Positions 50,314 through 59,523 of a stretch of 64,000 nt of DNA are shown in pieces. Numbering within the stretch: the stretch's first letter is position 1; each line of letters starts with the position of its first letter. Made by a program: the position numbers and the translations under genes. The notes under the pieces were generated by a model. It saw only the letters and a program-made list of their open reading frames with translations. It searched no databases and was not told the DNA's origin. The DNA lies in NCBI GenBank assembly GCA_040754095.1, contig JBFMFO010000002.1, forward strand, positions 1 through 64,000, written 5' to 3'. The DNA comes from QYQD01 sp040754095 (lineage in GTDB: Bacteria > Desulfobacterota > QYQD01).

Positions 50314-51112
50314 GGCATTTCTCCACTATGACCGGGTAGCCTCCTCCTACGATCAGCCCCGGCACCACTTTTTTTACAGTCACCTGGCGGAAAAACTATG
50401 TATCCTGGCGCAAGAACAGGTTCAGCCGGAGGCAATCCTGGACGTTGGTTGCGGCACGGGTATCTCTACAGTAGAGATCGTTAAACATTTTCCCCGGGCC
50501 GAGGTCACGGCGCTGGACCGATCCCCTTCCATGCTGGAGATGGCCAGAAAGAAAGGAGATATAAGAACCGTCACATTCTGTTACGGACATACCAAAGACC
50601 TTCCGGTCTTTGAAAAAAGATTCGATCTCATTATAGCCAATATGTCCTATCACTGGTTGTCCCCTGGAGACCGGCGAGCTCTGAGGGATGCCCTGAAGGA
50701 AAACGGCGTCCTGGCCATGTCCTTTCCTTTGATCATGCCTTTTCCGAAAAAAGAGGGGAACAGCCTGCTTCTGACCATTTTTCGGAGACTGAAAGGGATG
50801 CAGCCGGCCTGGCATCCGTTTCGGGGTACGCGTGGGCTAAACTGGAACGAGGTGGTAAGGAGTCTGCCGGGCCTGGTGCCCATCTGCTTTGAACGATATT
50901 GTATGGAGGAGAGATTCCGCAGGGCAAGCGACTTTCTGGAAGTCCTCCGGGTGCGGGGTGTATTTTTTGGTTTTTTTGGGAATAAGGCCGCTGCGGCTGA
51001 AAATATTGCCGGGGCCTTGCTCCGGGAAAAAGAAGCTATTTCTTATGCCTGGCCTATAGGCATAGCTATTTTCCGCCGCAAAGGTCTGGGAAAAAAGCAA
51101 AAGACGGGATAG
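50306..51112 (+). CDS. bioC: Malonyl-ACP O-methyltransferase
   Basis: The 268-residue methyltransferase has AILDVGCGTGISTVEIVKHFPRAEVTALDRS, then IANMSYHWLSPGD and a C-terminal part with FRRASDFLEVLRVRGVFFG. BioC methylates malonyl-ACP so that fatty-acid enzymes can build the pimeloyl chain. It closes the biotin operon and overlaps the hydrolase gene. Confidence 0.9.
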   Translation: MAEAFLHYDRVASSYDQPRHHFFYSHLAEKLCILAQEQVQPEAILDVGCGTGISTVEIVKHFPRAEVTALDRSPSMLEMARKKGDIRTVTFCYGHTKDLPVFEKRFDLIIANMSYHWLSPGDRRALRDALKENGVLAMSFPLIMPFPKKEGNSLLLTIFRRLKGMQPAWHPFRGTRGLNWNEVVRSLPGLVPICFERYCMEERFRRASDFLEVLRVRGVFFGFFGNKAAAAENIAGALLREKEAISYAWPIGIAIFRRKGLGKKQKTG

Positions 51113-51165
51113 AAACACTATTAAAATCAGCAGGTTATGGAGTATTCCTGATCACCGGTAAGATA

Positions 51166-52251
51166 TTAAAGGAATTCTTTCCTTAATTGCGCAGAGACTT
51201 CTTTAGTCAGATACAGGACGCGTTCGGAGAGGGCCTGGGAAAGGGAACCGGTGCCGCAACTGGGGGTAATAAGTGACTGCCTCAGTAGGGCCGCCGGGGT
51301 AATCCCGTCTTCCGCCAGTTCCTGCGCCTCCTCTTTCCAGCGTGCCGCAAGTGACGACACACTTTCCCTTTCTATATCAGCAGGGTTGGCAGTGGGCACT
51401 ATGCCCCAGGCGATGATCTTTCCCTGGGCCAGGAAGGATAGGATGGCCGGCCGATAGAGTATAAACCGGTCGAAATAGTTATAGGCGTCAAAGCTGATAA
51501 TATCTATATCGCTTTCCATGAGCAGGGACCAATCCGTATTGGCGCAGACATGTACGGCGGCCAGTCCGCCGGCCCTGTGTATGGCCTGTGCCATTTCTCT
51601 GAGCATATTTATTACATCCTGACGATTTATACTGACAAAGGCAGAAGACCCGTAACCGGCCAGGCCGGGCTCATCAATAGAAACAAAAACCGGCGTTTTA
51701 AATTGCCGCAGTACTTCCACCTGCCAGGAGGCCTTTAGTGACAAGGCCTTGACCGCAACATCGTGCAGGCGTTCATCATAGAAGACACATCTTTTTTTCT
51801 GATCAGTAATCCCGGTCAGGAAGGTAAAGGGTCCGGTGATCTGTCCCTTGATGGCGTAGGGAGGTCTTGCCAACTTTCCCATACGGTTGATAAATGCTGC
51901 CAGGCCTTTTCCGGTATGTGGCCCCAGGGCGAAACGAGACTTTAAAAGGGGTGAGTTGCCTTCAGTAATCGAGATGTAATCCTCATAAAAAGCAAGGAGT
52001 TCATCCTCAAAACTCGGTGAGGCCGTGTCAAAATATACCCGGTCGCCTTCGATGACTACTCCCGGCAGTTTCCCGGAAAATTGTGTGAGGAGCCGTTCTT
52101 CCGGATAGACCGGCAGTTGTAGCCACAGGGGAATCTCCGGGACATAGGTTAACATCATGTCCAGGGCCTGTTCATGGTCTTTAAGGGGCAGACTGCCGAT
52201 CAGGGACGCCAGTCCATTGGCCGTGAATGATGGGATGGAGTCTAAAATCAT
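51166..52251 (-). CDS. Core-MetE-like methionine synthase family protein
   Basis: The 361-residue product resembles only the C-terminal catalytic half of cobalamin-independent methionine synthase: PVFVSIDEPGL, then the zinc ligands His234-V-Cys236 in AAVHVCANTDW, FDAYNYF, and Cys332 in TPSCGTG. The folate-binding N-terminal half of MetE is absent. Short core-MetE proteins from anaerobes and archaea take the methyl group from a corrinoid protein, fitting the cobamide-rich context here. The acceptor could also be another thiol. It is transcribed opposite to the biotin operon. Confidence 0.75.
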   Translation of the reverse strand: MILDSIPSFTANGLASLIGSLPLKDHEQALDMMLTYVPEIPLWLQLPVYPEERLLTQFSGKLPGVVIEGDRVYFDTASPSFEDELLAFYEDYISITEGNSPLLKSRFALGPHTGKGLAAFINRMGKLARPPYAIKGQITGPFTFLTGITDQKKRCVFYDERLHDVAVKALSLKASWQVEVLRQFKTPVFVSIDEPGLAGYGSSAFVSINRQDVINMLREMAQAIHRAGGLAAVHVCANTDWSLLMESDIDIISFDAYNYFDRFILYRPAILSFLAQGKIIAWGIVPTANPADIERESVSSLAARWKEEAQELAEDGITPAALLRQSLITPSCGTGSLSQALSERVLYLTKEVSAQLRKEFL

Positions 52252-52382
52252 GACAGTAAATTACAACGCTCATCCATAACACGGAGGCAGCCTTTCTGTC
52301 AATTTGTATTTGCCTTATTTAATAAATAGTGTTAAATTCAATGACATGAGAATTTTTCTTTCAAATCGGAGGGTTGGGGCGG

Positions 52383-52868
52383 ATGTTTAAAACAGGGGAA
52401 TTAGCTGTGTACCCGGCCCACGGCGTAGGCGTGATAGAGTCTATTGAGCGCCGGGAGATCAATGGCGAAACACAGAACTTTTACATCATGAGGATCATTG
52501 AGACCGATATGGTAATCATGATTCCTACCCACAATGTACAATCAGTAGGGGTTAGAAGCATTATAAACAAAAAAGATATTCCCATGGTGTTGGATATCTT
52601 GAAAGATCGAAGTGTTGAGATTGCAACCCAGACATGGAATAAGCGGTACCGGGAGTACATGGATAAGATAAAGACGGGTTCAGTATTTGAAGTGGCCGCG
52701 GTTTTGCGGGATTTGTACATATTGAAAGATGAAAAGCCGCTTTCATTTGGTGAAAAAAAGATGCTGGACACCGCCATGAATCTGCTGGTAAAGGAGCTTT
52801 CCATAGCCCGTAATGTGAAAGAAGGCCGGGTCAGGCAGGATATTGAAGCGCTTTTTGATGTCTCATGA
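52383..52868 (+). CDS. carD: CarD-family transcription regulator
   Basis: The 161-residue product begins MFKTGELAVYPAHGVGVIESIE, the Tudor-like RNA-polymerase-interacting domain, followed by MIPTHNVQSVGVRS and a helical C-terminal DNA-binding part (AAVLRDLYILKDEKPLSFGEKKMLDTA). CarD stabilises RNA-polymerase open complexes at rRNA promoters. It starts at ATG 52383; GGAGG lies upstream. It is the first gene of the carD-rluD-coaE-HNH group. Confidence 0.92.
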   Translation: MFKTGELAVYPAHGVGVIESIERREINGETQNFYIMRIIETDMVIMIPTHNVQSVGVRSIINKKDIPMVLDILKDRSVEIATQTWNKRYREYMDKIKTGSVFEVAAVLRDLYILKDEKPLSFGEKKMLDTAMNLLVKELSIARNVKEGRVRQDIEALFDVS

Positions 52869-52921
52869 CGGCCGGGCTACGTCTCAATTTCGAAATTTGA
52901 ACTTGTAAATTTCACAATATC

Positions 52922-53863
52922 ATGCCGGAGTTATTGTGTGCGGAATCTGCGGACAAAGATCAACGGGTTGACGTCTATTTGACGAAAAAGCTCGTTTCTC
53001 TCAGCCGTTCGCAGATCAACCGTCTTATCCGGGAAGGCCGGGTCAAGGTTAACGGAAGGACGGTTAAAGCCAGCCATAAGATTAACCTCCATGATTCGAT
53101 AAGCATAGAAATCCCACCGCCACGTCCATTAGGTATTCAACCGGAGAAAGTCCCCTTTACCATCCTCTATGAAGATGAAGATATCCTGGTCTTGTCTAAA
53201 CCGCCGGGTATTGTAGTACATCCTGCGGCCGGGCACGGTAGCGGGACACTGGTGCACGGTCTCCTCAACCACTGTTCGGATCTTTCCGGCATCGGCGGCA
53301 TTCTGCGACCGGGTATTGTGCACCGTCTGGACAAAGACACATCCGGTCTGATGGTGGTCGCCAAAAATGATCGGGCCCATCAGGAACTGGCCAGACAGTT
53401 CAAGGCCGGAGAGGTTTATAAGAGGTACGTAGCGCTCGTGTACGGCGATTTTCGGGAAAAGAGTGGGATTATTCAGGCGCCCGTCGGCAGGCACCCCACC
53501 CAGCGAAAGAAGATGTCTGTAAGGAGCGCAGGTGGCAGGAAAGCGATTACTATATGGCAGGTCGTTCAGTCTTTCAACGGATTGACCTTCCTGGAATTGA
53601 CCCTTAAGACAGGCCGTACCCATCAGATTCGGGTCCATCTTTCTTCAATGCAGCATCCGGTGGTAGGAGATCCGGTTTATGGCGGTAAACAGAAATGGGC
53701 GGCTATCCGTAACATAGCCGTGAGAAACATTATAAAAGGTGTCTCCCGTCAGTTACTGCATGCCAGGGAGCTTGGGTTTGTACATCCCAGAACCGGCCGG
53801 TTTATGGAATTTCATTCCCCTATGCCTCCTGATATGCAAGAGATAATTGAGGCCCTTTCATGA
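52922..53863 (+). CDS. rluD: RluD-type pseudouridine synthase
   Basis: The 313-residue enzyme has an N-terminal S4 domain (about 15-60: VDVYLTKKLVSLSRSQINRLIREG) and the RluA-family domain with catalytic Asp137 in GIVHRLDKDTSGLMVVAK and the later RTHQIRVHLSSMQHPVVGD. It probably modifies helix 69 of 23S rRNA. It overlaps coaE by four bases (ATGA). Confidence 0.93.
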   Translation: MPELLCAESADKDQRVDVYLTKKLVSLSRSQINRLIREGRVKVNGRTVKASHKINLHDSISIEIPPPRPLGIQPEKVPFTILYEDEDILVLSKPPGIVVHPAAGHGSGTLVHGLLNHCSDLSGIGGILRPGIVHRLDKDTSGLMVVAKNDRAHQELARQFKAGEVYKRYVALVYGDFREKSGIIQAPVGRHPTQRKKMSVRSAGGRKAITIWQVVQSFNGLTFLELTLKTGRTHQIRVHLSSMQHPVVGDPVYGGKQKWAAIRNIAVRNIIKGVSRQLLHARELGFVHPRTGRFMEFHSPMPPDMQEIIEALS

Positions 53864-54465
53864 TAAAAATCGGTCTTACAGGCGGCCTGGCTACCGGTAA
53901 GAGCGCTGTTCTCAAGATGGTTCGGGCCTCGGGGGTGACCGTCATCGACGCCGACCGGCTCTGTAACGAGATAGCCCAGCCCTATCAGGAGGCCTGGTGG
54001 GAAATATATAAACATTTTGGCCGGGGTTATTTTGCCCAGGATATGGGCCTTAAACGCAGCAGGTTAAAGCGGCTTATCTTTTTCGACCAGAAGGAGCGCC
54101 TGACTTTGAACAAAATTATCCATCCCCGGGTAAGGGAGATTATTTTAAAGGACTTGGGAAAGATTGAGAAAAGTGGGACGGCCGATCTTGTAGTGGCTGA
54201 GGTCCCGCTACTCTTCGAGGCCGGCTGGAAAGGCTGTTTTGATAAGACCGTCCTGGTTTATGCCCGGCCAGAGGTGCAGATAGAGCGTCTGATAAAAAGA
54301 GATGGTATATCCCTTGCCGAGGCCCAAAAGTGGCTCGCCGTCCAGATGCCTATTGATGAAAAGAAAAAACTGGCTGATTATGTGGTGGACAATAACGGCT
54401 CGCTTGAAGAAACCCGGAAACAGATATTGTCTATAATGACTATCTTGCGTGGCTATCCTGCATAA
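53860..54465 (+). CDS. coaE: Dephospho-CoA kinase
   Basis: The 201-residue kinase has the P-loop GGLATGKS (8-15), then VIDADRLCNEI, HPRVREIIL and VAEVPLLFEAGW, and completes coenzyme A. Its ATG overlaps rluD. Confidence 0.94.
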   Translation: MIKIGLTGGLATGKSAVLKMVRASGVTVIDADRLCNEIAQPYQEAWWEIYKHFGRGYFAQDMGLKRSRLKRLIFFDQKERLTLNKIIHPRVREIILKDLGKIEKSGTADLVVAEVPLLFEAGWKGCFDKTVLVYARPEVQIERLIKRDGISLAEAQKWLAVQMPIDEKKKLADYVVDNNGSLEETRKQILSIMTILRGYPA

Positions 54466-54475
54466 GGAGCATCCT

Positions 54476-55063
54476 TTGTTGAAGATATTAGATAATAAGG
54501 TATTGGTATTAAATAAATATTATCAGGCGGTTCATGTGACCACCGTACAAAAGGCCATCTGTCACCTCTACAAGGGAACGGCCAGGGTGATTACATTGGA
54601 CTGGACTACTCATTCCTTTGCCGAATGGGTGAAAGTCTCTCACTTCCATAACAACGGCCGTTTGATTCACAGCCCCAGCTTTTCTATTGTGGCCCCGGAT
54701 GCCGTCATCCTCTCCCGCTTTGATCAGCTTCCCAAGACAGACATTATCTTTACCAGGGCCAACTTGTTTGTGAGGGACGCCTATACCTGTCAATATTGCG
54801 GAAAAAGTGTTCGGGCCTCCAAAGATAGAAGCGTTGACCATATTATACCCCGCTCCCGGGGCGGAAAGACGGTCTGGTCAAACGTGGTCCTCTGCTGCAA
54901 GAAGTGCAACCTGAAAAAGGGGAGCAAGACCCTTGGGGAAGCCGGTATGACCTTATTAAAGAAGCCCCATGCCCCGCGCTGGGAACAGTTGCTGATGGAG
55001 GAATTCCCCTCCGGCAAAAAAAAGGAATGGAAAAAGTTCCTGGAATTTGCCGGGCTGTTCTAA
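54476..55063 (+). CDS. HNH-endonuclease domain protein
   Basis: The product (about 195 residues) has an N-terminal segment (VLNKYYQAVHVTTVQKAICHLYKGTA) and a zinc-HNH domain: CQYCGKSVRASKDRSVDHIIPRSRGGKTVWSNVVLCCKKCN, read in parts, with metal-binding Cys pairs and the DH-N catalytic set. The TTG at 54476 is preferred because AAGGAG lies 6 bases upstream; a GTG 27 bases earlier overlaps coaE. Such proteins occur next to core genes in many bacteria and are not known to be restriction enzymes. Confidence 0.85.
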   Translation: MLKILDNKVLVLNKYYQAVHVTTVQKAICHLYKGTARVITLDWTTHSFAEWVKVSHFHNNGRLIHSPSFSIVAPDAVILSRFDQLPKTDIIFTRANLFVRDAYTCQYCGKSVRASKDRSVDHIIPRSRGGKTVWSNVVLCCKKCNLKKGSKTLGEAGMTLLKKPHAPRWEQLLMEEFPSGKKKEWKKFLEFAGLF

Positions 55064-55137
55064 GACCTGTTGCTCTCTTTCATGACGAAGCCTTGGGGTT
55101 CAGGAGATAGGGTAACTGCCGTCCGCTTCAAGAGAAT

Positions 55138-55262
55138 GTCCAGCTTATTTCCAATTCTTCAAGCACATTCTGCACAAACAGGCCCGCCAGTCGAATACGG
55201 TACGGAGAAAGGTTAGCTCTCGACAGTTAATTAAATCTGGTCGAATGATAAATTGCATAAAA
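55138..55262 (-). pseudogene. Degraded coding relic related to 26973-27012
   Basis: A minus-strand frame reads ANLSPYRIRLAGLFVQNVLEELEISW without an identifiable start. The DNA CTTATTTCCAATTCTTCAAG is nearly identical to CTTATTCCCAATTCGTCAAG near 26978. Nothing else is seen in the 242 bases between the HNH gene and pmbA. Confidence 0.35.
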
Positions 55263-55305
55263 ACATGACCGTCCCTCATATTCCCACATTCCGGCAGACC
55301 GTATT

Positions 55306-56598
55306 CTATCGTCCACCCACATTCACATTGCAGACCTTAACAGCCAAAGGGCCGCGGTAGGATTCCCGTTTGGTTGTTTCCCGAGAAAAATAGATCTCTT
55401 GCATGGCCTTGGACATAGTGCCGGAGATCGACCCTCCTTTGATCGGCACGCGTTTATCCCCATCAATCAGATACCCCGCGCGAATCTCTCCTGAGAAGGC
55501 CCCTGTAACCGGATTGGGTTCAAAAGTAGAGAATTTGAGGAGGTAAAGCGCCGGGGCAGAGGATATGAAGTCTTTCAGAGAAGACTTTCCGGGCAAAACC
55601 ACGACATTCGCGAAATCACCGGTAGGTTTTATTCCCAGGTAATCGGCGTACCTCTTATTAGCAATGCGGTTTTTGAAGATATTATTCTCGATCACCAATA
55701 CCTTTTCAGAGGCCAGTCCATTTTCGTCAAAGGACTTGCTCTTTATGCCTCCCGGCAAAAAGGGGTCGCTTATAAGCGTGAGTCTCTCACCCTTGGGGTT
55801 GCCGGTTATCGGTTCGTTTTCTTTAAACTGAGACCAACCCTGATAAGCGGCCTGGCCTCCGGCCTGGGCGATGAAATAATTAAAAAAGGTATCCAAGGCC
55901 TCTTCCGCAAATATCACATCATACAACCCAGTAGGCGGCGGCTCAGCCTTCAACAAATCCCGTGCATAGGCGGCATATTTACTCAGGGTGGGAGCCAGGT
56001 TGAGGTCATCATAAAGGCGGCAGCGCTTCAGGCCGTCAATCTCACCTTCTTTATCTTTATTACCGGCCAGTAAGACAAAATCGAGCATGATTTTCGTCTG
56101 TGCACGCCTGGCCCGGAGGCCGGTAGAGTTGAGAAGTGTATATGTGCTTTCCGCTAAGAATATCTCTGAGGAACTTAATTCGATTTCCGGACAGCTGAAG
56201 GCAAGCAATTCCCCATGAATTTGCTCAAGATAATATGCCGGATCAGATGCAATTTTTGCGTCAAAGGCATTTACGGCGTGATAGGCCTGTCCCGGTTCGG
56301 GCAGGGAGAAAGGCTGGTTGGCAATCAACCGGGCCATCTCCAGGGCAGATTCAATCTTTGGGCGCGGGAGATCATCTCCTGTCAGCACAAAAGATGACTC
56401 TCCCATAAAACTCCGGGCGTTTCTTTCGTAGGTGAGGTATATCCTTACCTGAAATTCTTCGGTGGTCACTTCCCTGATATTTTCTACGTCCTTAAAGACA
56501 GTATAAAGTTGGGACTCACGGCGCTTCAGTTGGGTTACTTCCCATGCGGTCAGTTCTTTTACAGATGATAGGTAGTCGGCGATCTCAGAAAGAAGCAT
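55306..56598 (-). CDS. pmbA: TldE/PmbA-family metalloprotease subunit
   Basis: The 430-residue product belongs to the TldD/PmbA family but lacks an HExxxH motif, as TldE does. Segments MLDFVLLAGN, YDVIFAEEALDTFFNYF, LTLISDPFLPGGIKSKSFDENGLASE and NVVVLPGKSS are family features, ending NVNVGG. TldE forms a heterodimer with TldD that unfolds and processes peptides such as microcins and CcdA. It lies downstream of tldD with a structured repeat in between. Confidence 0.88.
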   Translation of the reverse strand: MLLSEIADYLSSVKELTAWEVTQLKRRESQLYTVFKDVENIREVTTEEFQVRIYLTYERNARSFMGESSFVLTGDDLPRPKIESALEMARLIANQPFSLPEPGQAYHAVNAFDAKIASDPAYYLEQIHGELLAFSCPEIELSSSEIFLAESTYTLLNSTGLRARRAQTKIMLDFVLLAGNKDKEGEIDGLKRCRLYDDLNLAPTLSKYAAYARDLLKAEPPPTGLYDVIFAEEALDTFFNYFIAQAGGQAAYQGWSQFKENEPITGNPKGERLTLISDPFLPGGIKSKSFDENGLASEKVLVIENNIFKNRIANKRYADYLGIKPTGDFANVVVLPGKSSLKDFISSAPALYLLKFSTFEPNPVTGAFSGEIRAGYLIDGDKRVPIKGGSISGTMSKAMQEIYFSRETTKRESYRGPLAVKVCNVNVGGR

Positions 56599-56649
56599 TT
56601 TGATCCTTTCTCAAACCTTATACGTATCTTTTTAATTAGACTTATTTAT

Positions 56650-56820
56650 TGAACTCTTTTGTCTCTGAGCGAAATTTGCTGAAGCAATGGGGATACCCAT
56701 CGAGAACGAGCAGGAAGGGGAAAGCCAGCCCTTTAGGCTGGAAGGGGCAAAACATTCCCCACCTGCGAGTTCCGAAAGGGTCATTGCGAAAGCTATGGAG
56801 CGAATAGATAAAAGAGTTCA
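56650..56820. repeat. Structured 170-bp intergenic element, copy B
   Basis: The ends TGAACTCTTTT and AAAAGAGTTCA pair over 11 bp. GCAATG pairs with CATTGC, GCAGG-GGGGAA with TTCCCC-CCTGC, and CCAGCC-CTTTA-GGCTGG forms the central hairpin; CC-GAAA-GG is kept. Compared with copy A the outer stem differs at three positions, each compensated on the other arm, and the second stem also covaries (GCAATG/CATTGC against GCAGTG/CGCTGC). It lies between tldD and pmbA. Confidence 0.7.
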
Positions 56821-56834
56821 TCAGACAAATCCGA

Positions 56835-58217
56835 TTAGCCTAATCTGGCCTTTAGTCTCAAGTATGGGCCGCCGTCTGTTACTTTGACCCACTCTTTATG
56901 CCCCTTGCCGCACATACCCAGGCCGCCGATCTCCATTTTATCGCCGACCATGGTAATGGACTTGAGAAGTTCCGGGACGTAGCCGGTTACGATGACCGGG
57001 CTGTAAACCTTGCCGGTCAGCCGGCCGTCGCGTATTTCCTCGGCATAGTATCCTTCGAGCTGAATGCCCCATCCCTTGGGGTCTTCCATGCCGTTTGAAG
57101 GGTGGTCGAGAAAATAGCCGCAGGGGATATCTCGCACCATCTCCTCAAAGGAATTTCCCCCTGGCCCGAAATACGTATTGGTCATGCGGGCATAGACTTT
57201 ATGCGTAAATGATTCGCGCCGTCCGTTGGCCGTGCGTTTTATATTGAGGCGCAGGGCAGAGTTAAGGTCGGTCAGACCGGATTTTAATACACCTTTTTCG
57301 ATTATTTGCGTTTCGCTCGCCGGTTGCCCCTCGTGGTCGAAGAAAAAAGAGGCGGCCTGGCCGGGAAGGGCAGGGGAATCGAACATGTTCACCAGAGGGG
57401 AGGCCACCTGTTTATTGATGTACTCGGCGCCTTTGGCCCTGCGTTTAAGAAACATATCCGTCTCCGTGCCGTGGCCAAAGGCCTCGTGGGCAAACATACC
57501 GGCAAACGCCGGAGAAAAGATACAGTCATAGCGGCCGGGATTAAGACGCTCCGCATAAAGGATGCGGGCGCAATCCGTAATGAGCCTGTCGAGCTTTTCT
57601 TCAGGCAATGCCGCATGTTCGTAGCCACCCTGATAGGCGTGTCCGGTATGGAGTTGGGAGGCCCTTTCACCATTACACATGACAACAAAGGCCAATGCCT
57701 GGGTTCTTTTCAGGTCCTGATAAAGCTTTTTGTGACGGTTCACGAAAAGTTCCCGTGTCCTTACAAAGAGGTACTGGCACAGGGCGCTGGTTATCCGTTT
57801 ATCGGCTCGTTCCATCCGGTCTTTGCAGGACCGGCAGAGGTCTATTTTCCGGACAAGGGGAATATCTTCATTTTTTAGCTGACGCTGGACGTAAAATTCC
57901 TGATCTGTCGTTTTTCCAGGGTCGATTACAGGGCCATCATAGCGAATCAGGTCTTCCGCTTTTTTGACAAGGTCCTGCGCCGTCTTTTTCAGTATCTCTG
58001 GCCTAAGGTCGTTTGTCGCCGCTTCCATGAAATGGCATCCGGTGAAGACCGTGAACACCACCCCTCGTCGGGGAGGCAACGACTCGGCCTTCTGTTCATG
58101 GGTCTCTACGGTGACCTTTTCTCCTTCCGTCTCCATAGCCAGGGCAGAGGCGTAGGGGGCCTTTTTCTCCATATCAAAGACGAGATCGGCCAATAGAAAT
58201 TTAAGCGTCTTTATCAT
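56835..58217 (-). CDS. tldD: TldD metalloprotease
   Basis: The product (about 460 residues from ATG 58217) has the metal-binding FAHEAFGHGTETD (HExxxH), FSPAFAG before it, the glycine-rich LTDLNSALRLNIKRTANGRRESF and MVGDKMEIGGLGMCGKGHKEW at the end. The reading frame opens further up to 58286, but the inner ATG is a better fit. It pairs with the pmbA product as the TldD/E protease. The divergent neighbour starts 97 bases away. Confidence 0.9.
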   Translation of the reverse strand: MIKTLKFLLADLVFDMEKKAPYASALAMETEGEKVTVETHEQKAESLPPRRGVVFTVFTGCHFMEAATNDLRPEILKKTAQDLVKKAEDLIRYDGPVIDPGKTTDQEFYVQRQLKNEDIPLVRKIDLCRSCKDRMERADKRITSALCQYLFVRTRELFVNRHKKLYQDLKRTQALAFVVMCNGERASQLHTGHAYQGGYEHAALPEEKLDRLITDCARILYAERLNPGRYDCIFSPAFAGMFAHEAFGHGTETDMFLKRRAKGAEYINKQVASPLVNMFDSPALPGQAASFFFDHEGQPASETQIIEKGVLKSGLTDLNSALRLNIKRTANGRRESFTHKVYARMTNTYFGPGGNSFEEMVRDIPCGYFLDHPSNGMEDPKGWGIQLEGYYAEEIRDGRLTGKVYSPVIVTGYVPELLKSITMVGDKMEIGGLGMCGKGHKEWVKVTDGGPYLRLKARLG

Positions 58218-58314
58218 AATTACCATAATACTCAAAGGGCGGGCTATTGCCAAGAGCAAAAAGCTTGTAGCGACTATTGTACACATGCTATTATAAATGC
58301 AAGAGGTAATAAAT

Positions 58315-59115
58315 ATGGTGAGAAAATCAGCCGTAGCCGGTCAATTTTATCCGGGGTCGGCGGCAGCCTTAGAAAGGGAAGTCCGGTCGTATCTTGTTCC
58401 GGGGGAGAAGAAGGAAGTTTTGGGGGTTATTTCCCCTCACGCCGGGTATATATACTCCGGCCACGTAGCCGGGGCAGTCTTTTCCCGTATAGCCGTTCCC
58501 GATGATGTGATTATCTTGGGCCCGAATCACCGGGGCATGGGCGATCCTTATGCCGTGATGTCTGAGGGTACATGGCAGATGCCTAACGGCGAGGTAGCTA
58601 TCAATAAGGAACTCGCCTCCCTGATACTTAGGCATTCACGTTATATTACAGATGATTACCTTGCCCATGCTTATGAGCACTCATTAGAGGTGCAGGTTCC
58701 TTTTCTGCAGGCGTTAAATAAGGATTTCAGGCTGGTGCCGATTGCCCTCGCCCATGCGGGTTGGGAGGTCTGCCGGGAGATCGGCGAATCCATAGCCAGG
58801 GCCATCAAGGATCACGGCCGGAAGGCGCTTATCGTGGCCAGTTCGGATATGACCCACTACGAGTCCGACAAGTCCGCCAGGCAGAAAGATAAGTTGGCGA
58901 TTGACCGCATCCTTGCCCTTGATCCGCAGGGCCTTTTAGCCACAGTCCTTAAACACGATATCTCTATGTGCGGGGTTATCCCGGCAACGATTACCCTCGT
59001 GGCTTGCAAGGAGTTAGGGGCCACTCGCGCCAAACTGGTTAAGTATGCCACTTCGGGTGATGTCAGTGGTGATTACCTGCAGGTGGTCGGGTACGCCGGG
59101 ATTTATATAGAGTAA
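58315..59115 (+). CDS. amrB: MEMO-family protein (AmmeMemoRadiSam system protein B)
   Basis: The 266-residue product begins MVRKSAVAGQFYPG and has the MEMO metal-dependent dioxygenase-like residues: SPHAGYIYSG, GPNHRGMG, EHSLEVQVPFLQ, VASSDMTHYE and CGVIPATITL. The family is often encoded with AMMECR1 and a radical SAM protein; neither is next to it here. Function in bacteria is unknown. ATG 58315 follows an AAGAGGT site. Confidence 0.88.
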   Translation: MVRKSAVAGQFYPGSAAALEREVRSYLVPGEKKEVLGVISPHAGYIYSGHVAGAVFSRIAVPDDVIILGPNHRGMGDPYAVMSEGTWQMPNGEVAINKELASLILRHSRYITDDYLAHAYEHSLEVQVPFLQALNKDFRLVPIALAHAGWEVCREIGESIARAIKDHGRKALIVASSDMTHYESDKSARQKDKLAIDRILALDPQGLLATVLKHDISMCGVIPATITLVACKELGATRAKLVKYATSGDVSGDYLQVVGYAGIYIE

Positions 59116-59144
59116 ATTTGATAACTTCGTAGGAAGGCAATTTC
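59116..59144. other. Short spacer before the repeat cluster upstream of gltX
   Basis: The whole 59116-59523 interval lacks genes. It begins with AT-rich DNA and is then filled by two repeat elements described separately; no promoter was recognised. Confidence 0.5.
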
Positions 59145-59276
59145 TCACGGAAAGGCGCAAAGGCCGCAAAGGAAAATGAAAATTTGGAAATCAAGAAATC
59201 AGGAATGAAAGATTTTTTTCATGAGTTTCTGGGTTCCAAATTTTATTTTTTTTGCGTCTTTGGCGGCCCTGCGTGA
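59145..59276. repeat. GCGCAAAG-type inverted repeat
   Basis: TCACGGAAAGGCGCAAAGGC at the left faces TTGGCGGCCCTGCGTGA at the right, with AAAATTTGGAA/TTCCAAATTTT and ATGAAAGATTTTTTTCAT hairpins inside. It belongs to the family also at 49533-49608 and inside 10683-10882. Confidence 0.75.
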
Positions 59277-59333
59277 TATTTTGCTTCTTGCGATTTCATC
59301 AAGCTTGATAAAAGTATAAATGTTTATTACATT

Positions 59334-59467
59334 GAGCCTCTTGTAAAATTCTTGCGATCGGATTGTCGTCATTCCGGCGAAAGCCGGAATCCAGTGACTC
59401 CGATCATGCCTCCGGCAGATTCGCCAAGGCGAATTTTCACCGGTGTGACGACTTTTGCAAGAGCCTC
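59334..59467. repeat. MITE-like repeat upstream of gltX
   Basis: GAGCCTCTTGTAAAA at the left and TTTTGCAAGAGCCTC at the right enclose TTCCGGCGAAAGCCGGAA and ATTTTCACCGGTGTGACGAC. It is a second copy of the element at 38528-38682, in the opposite orientation. Confidence 0.8.
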
Positions 59468-59523
59468 CATTGACGGGGCCTTTTGGCCTCGTTTTATTTT
59501 TTGGACTTGAGGGAGCGGTAAGA

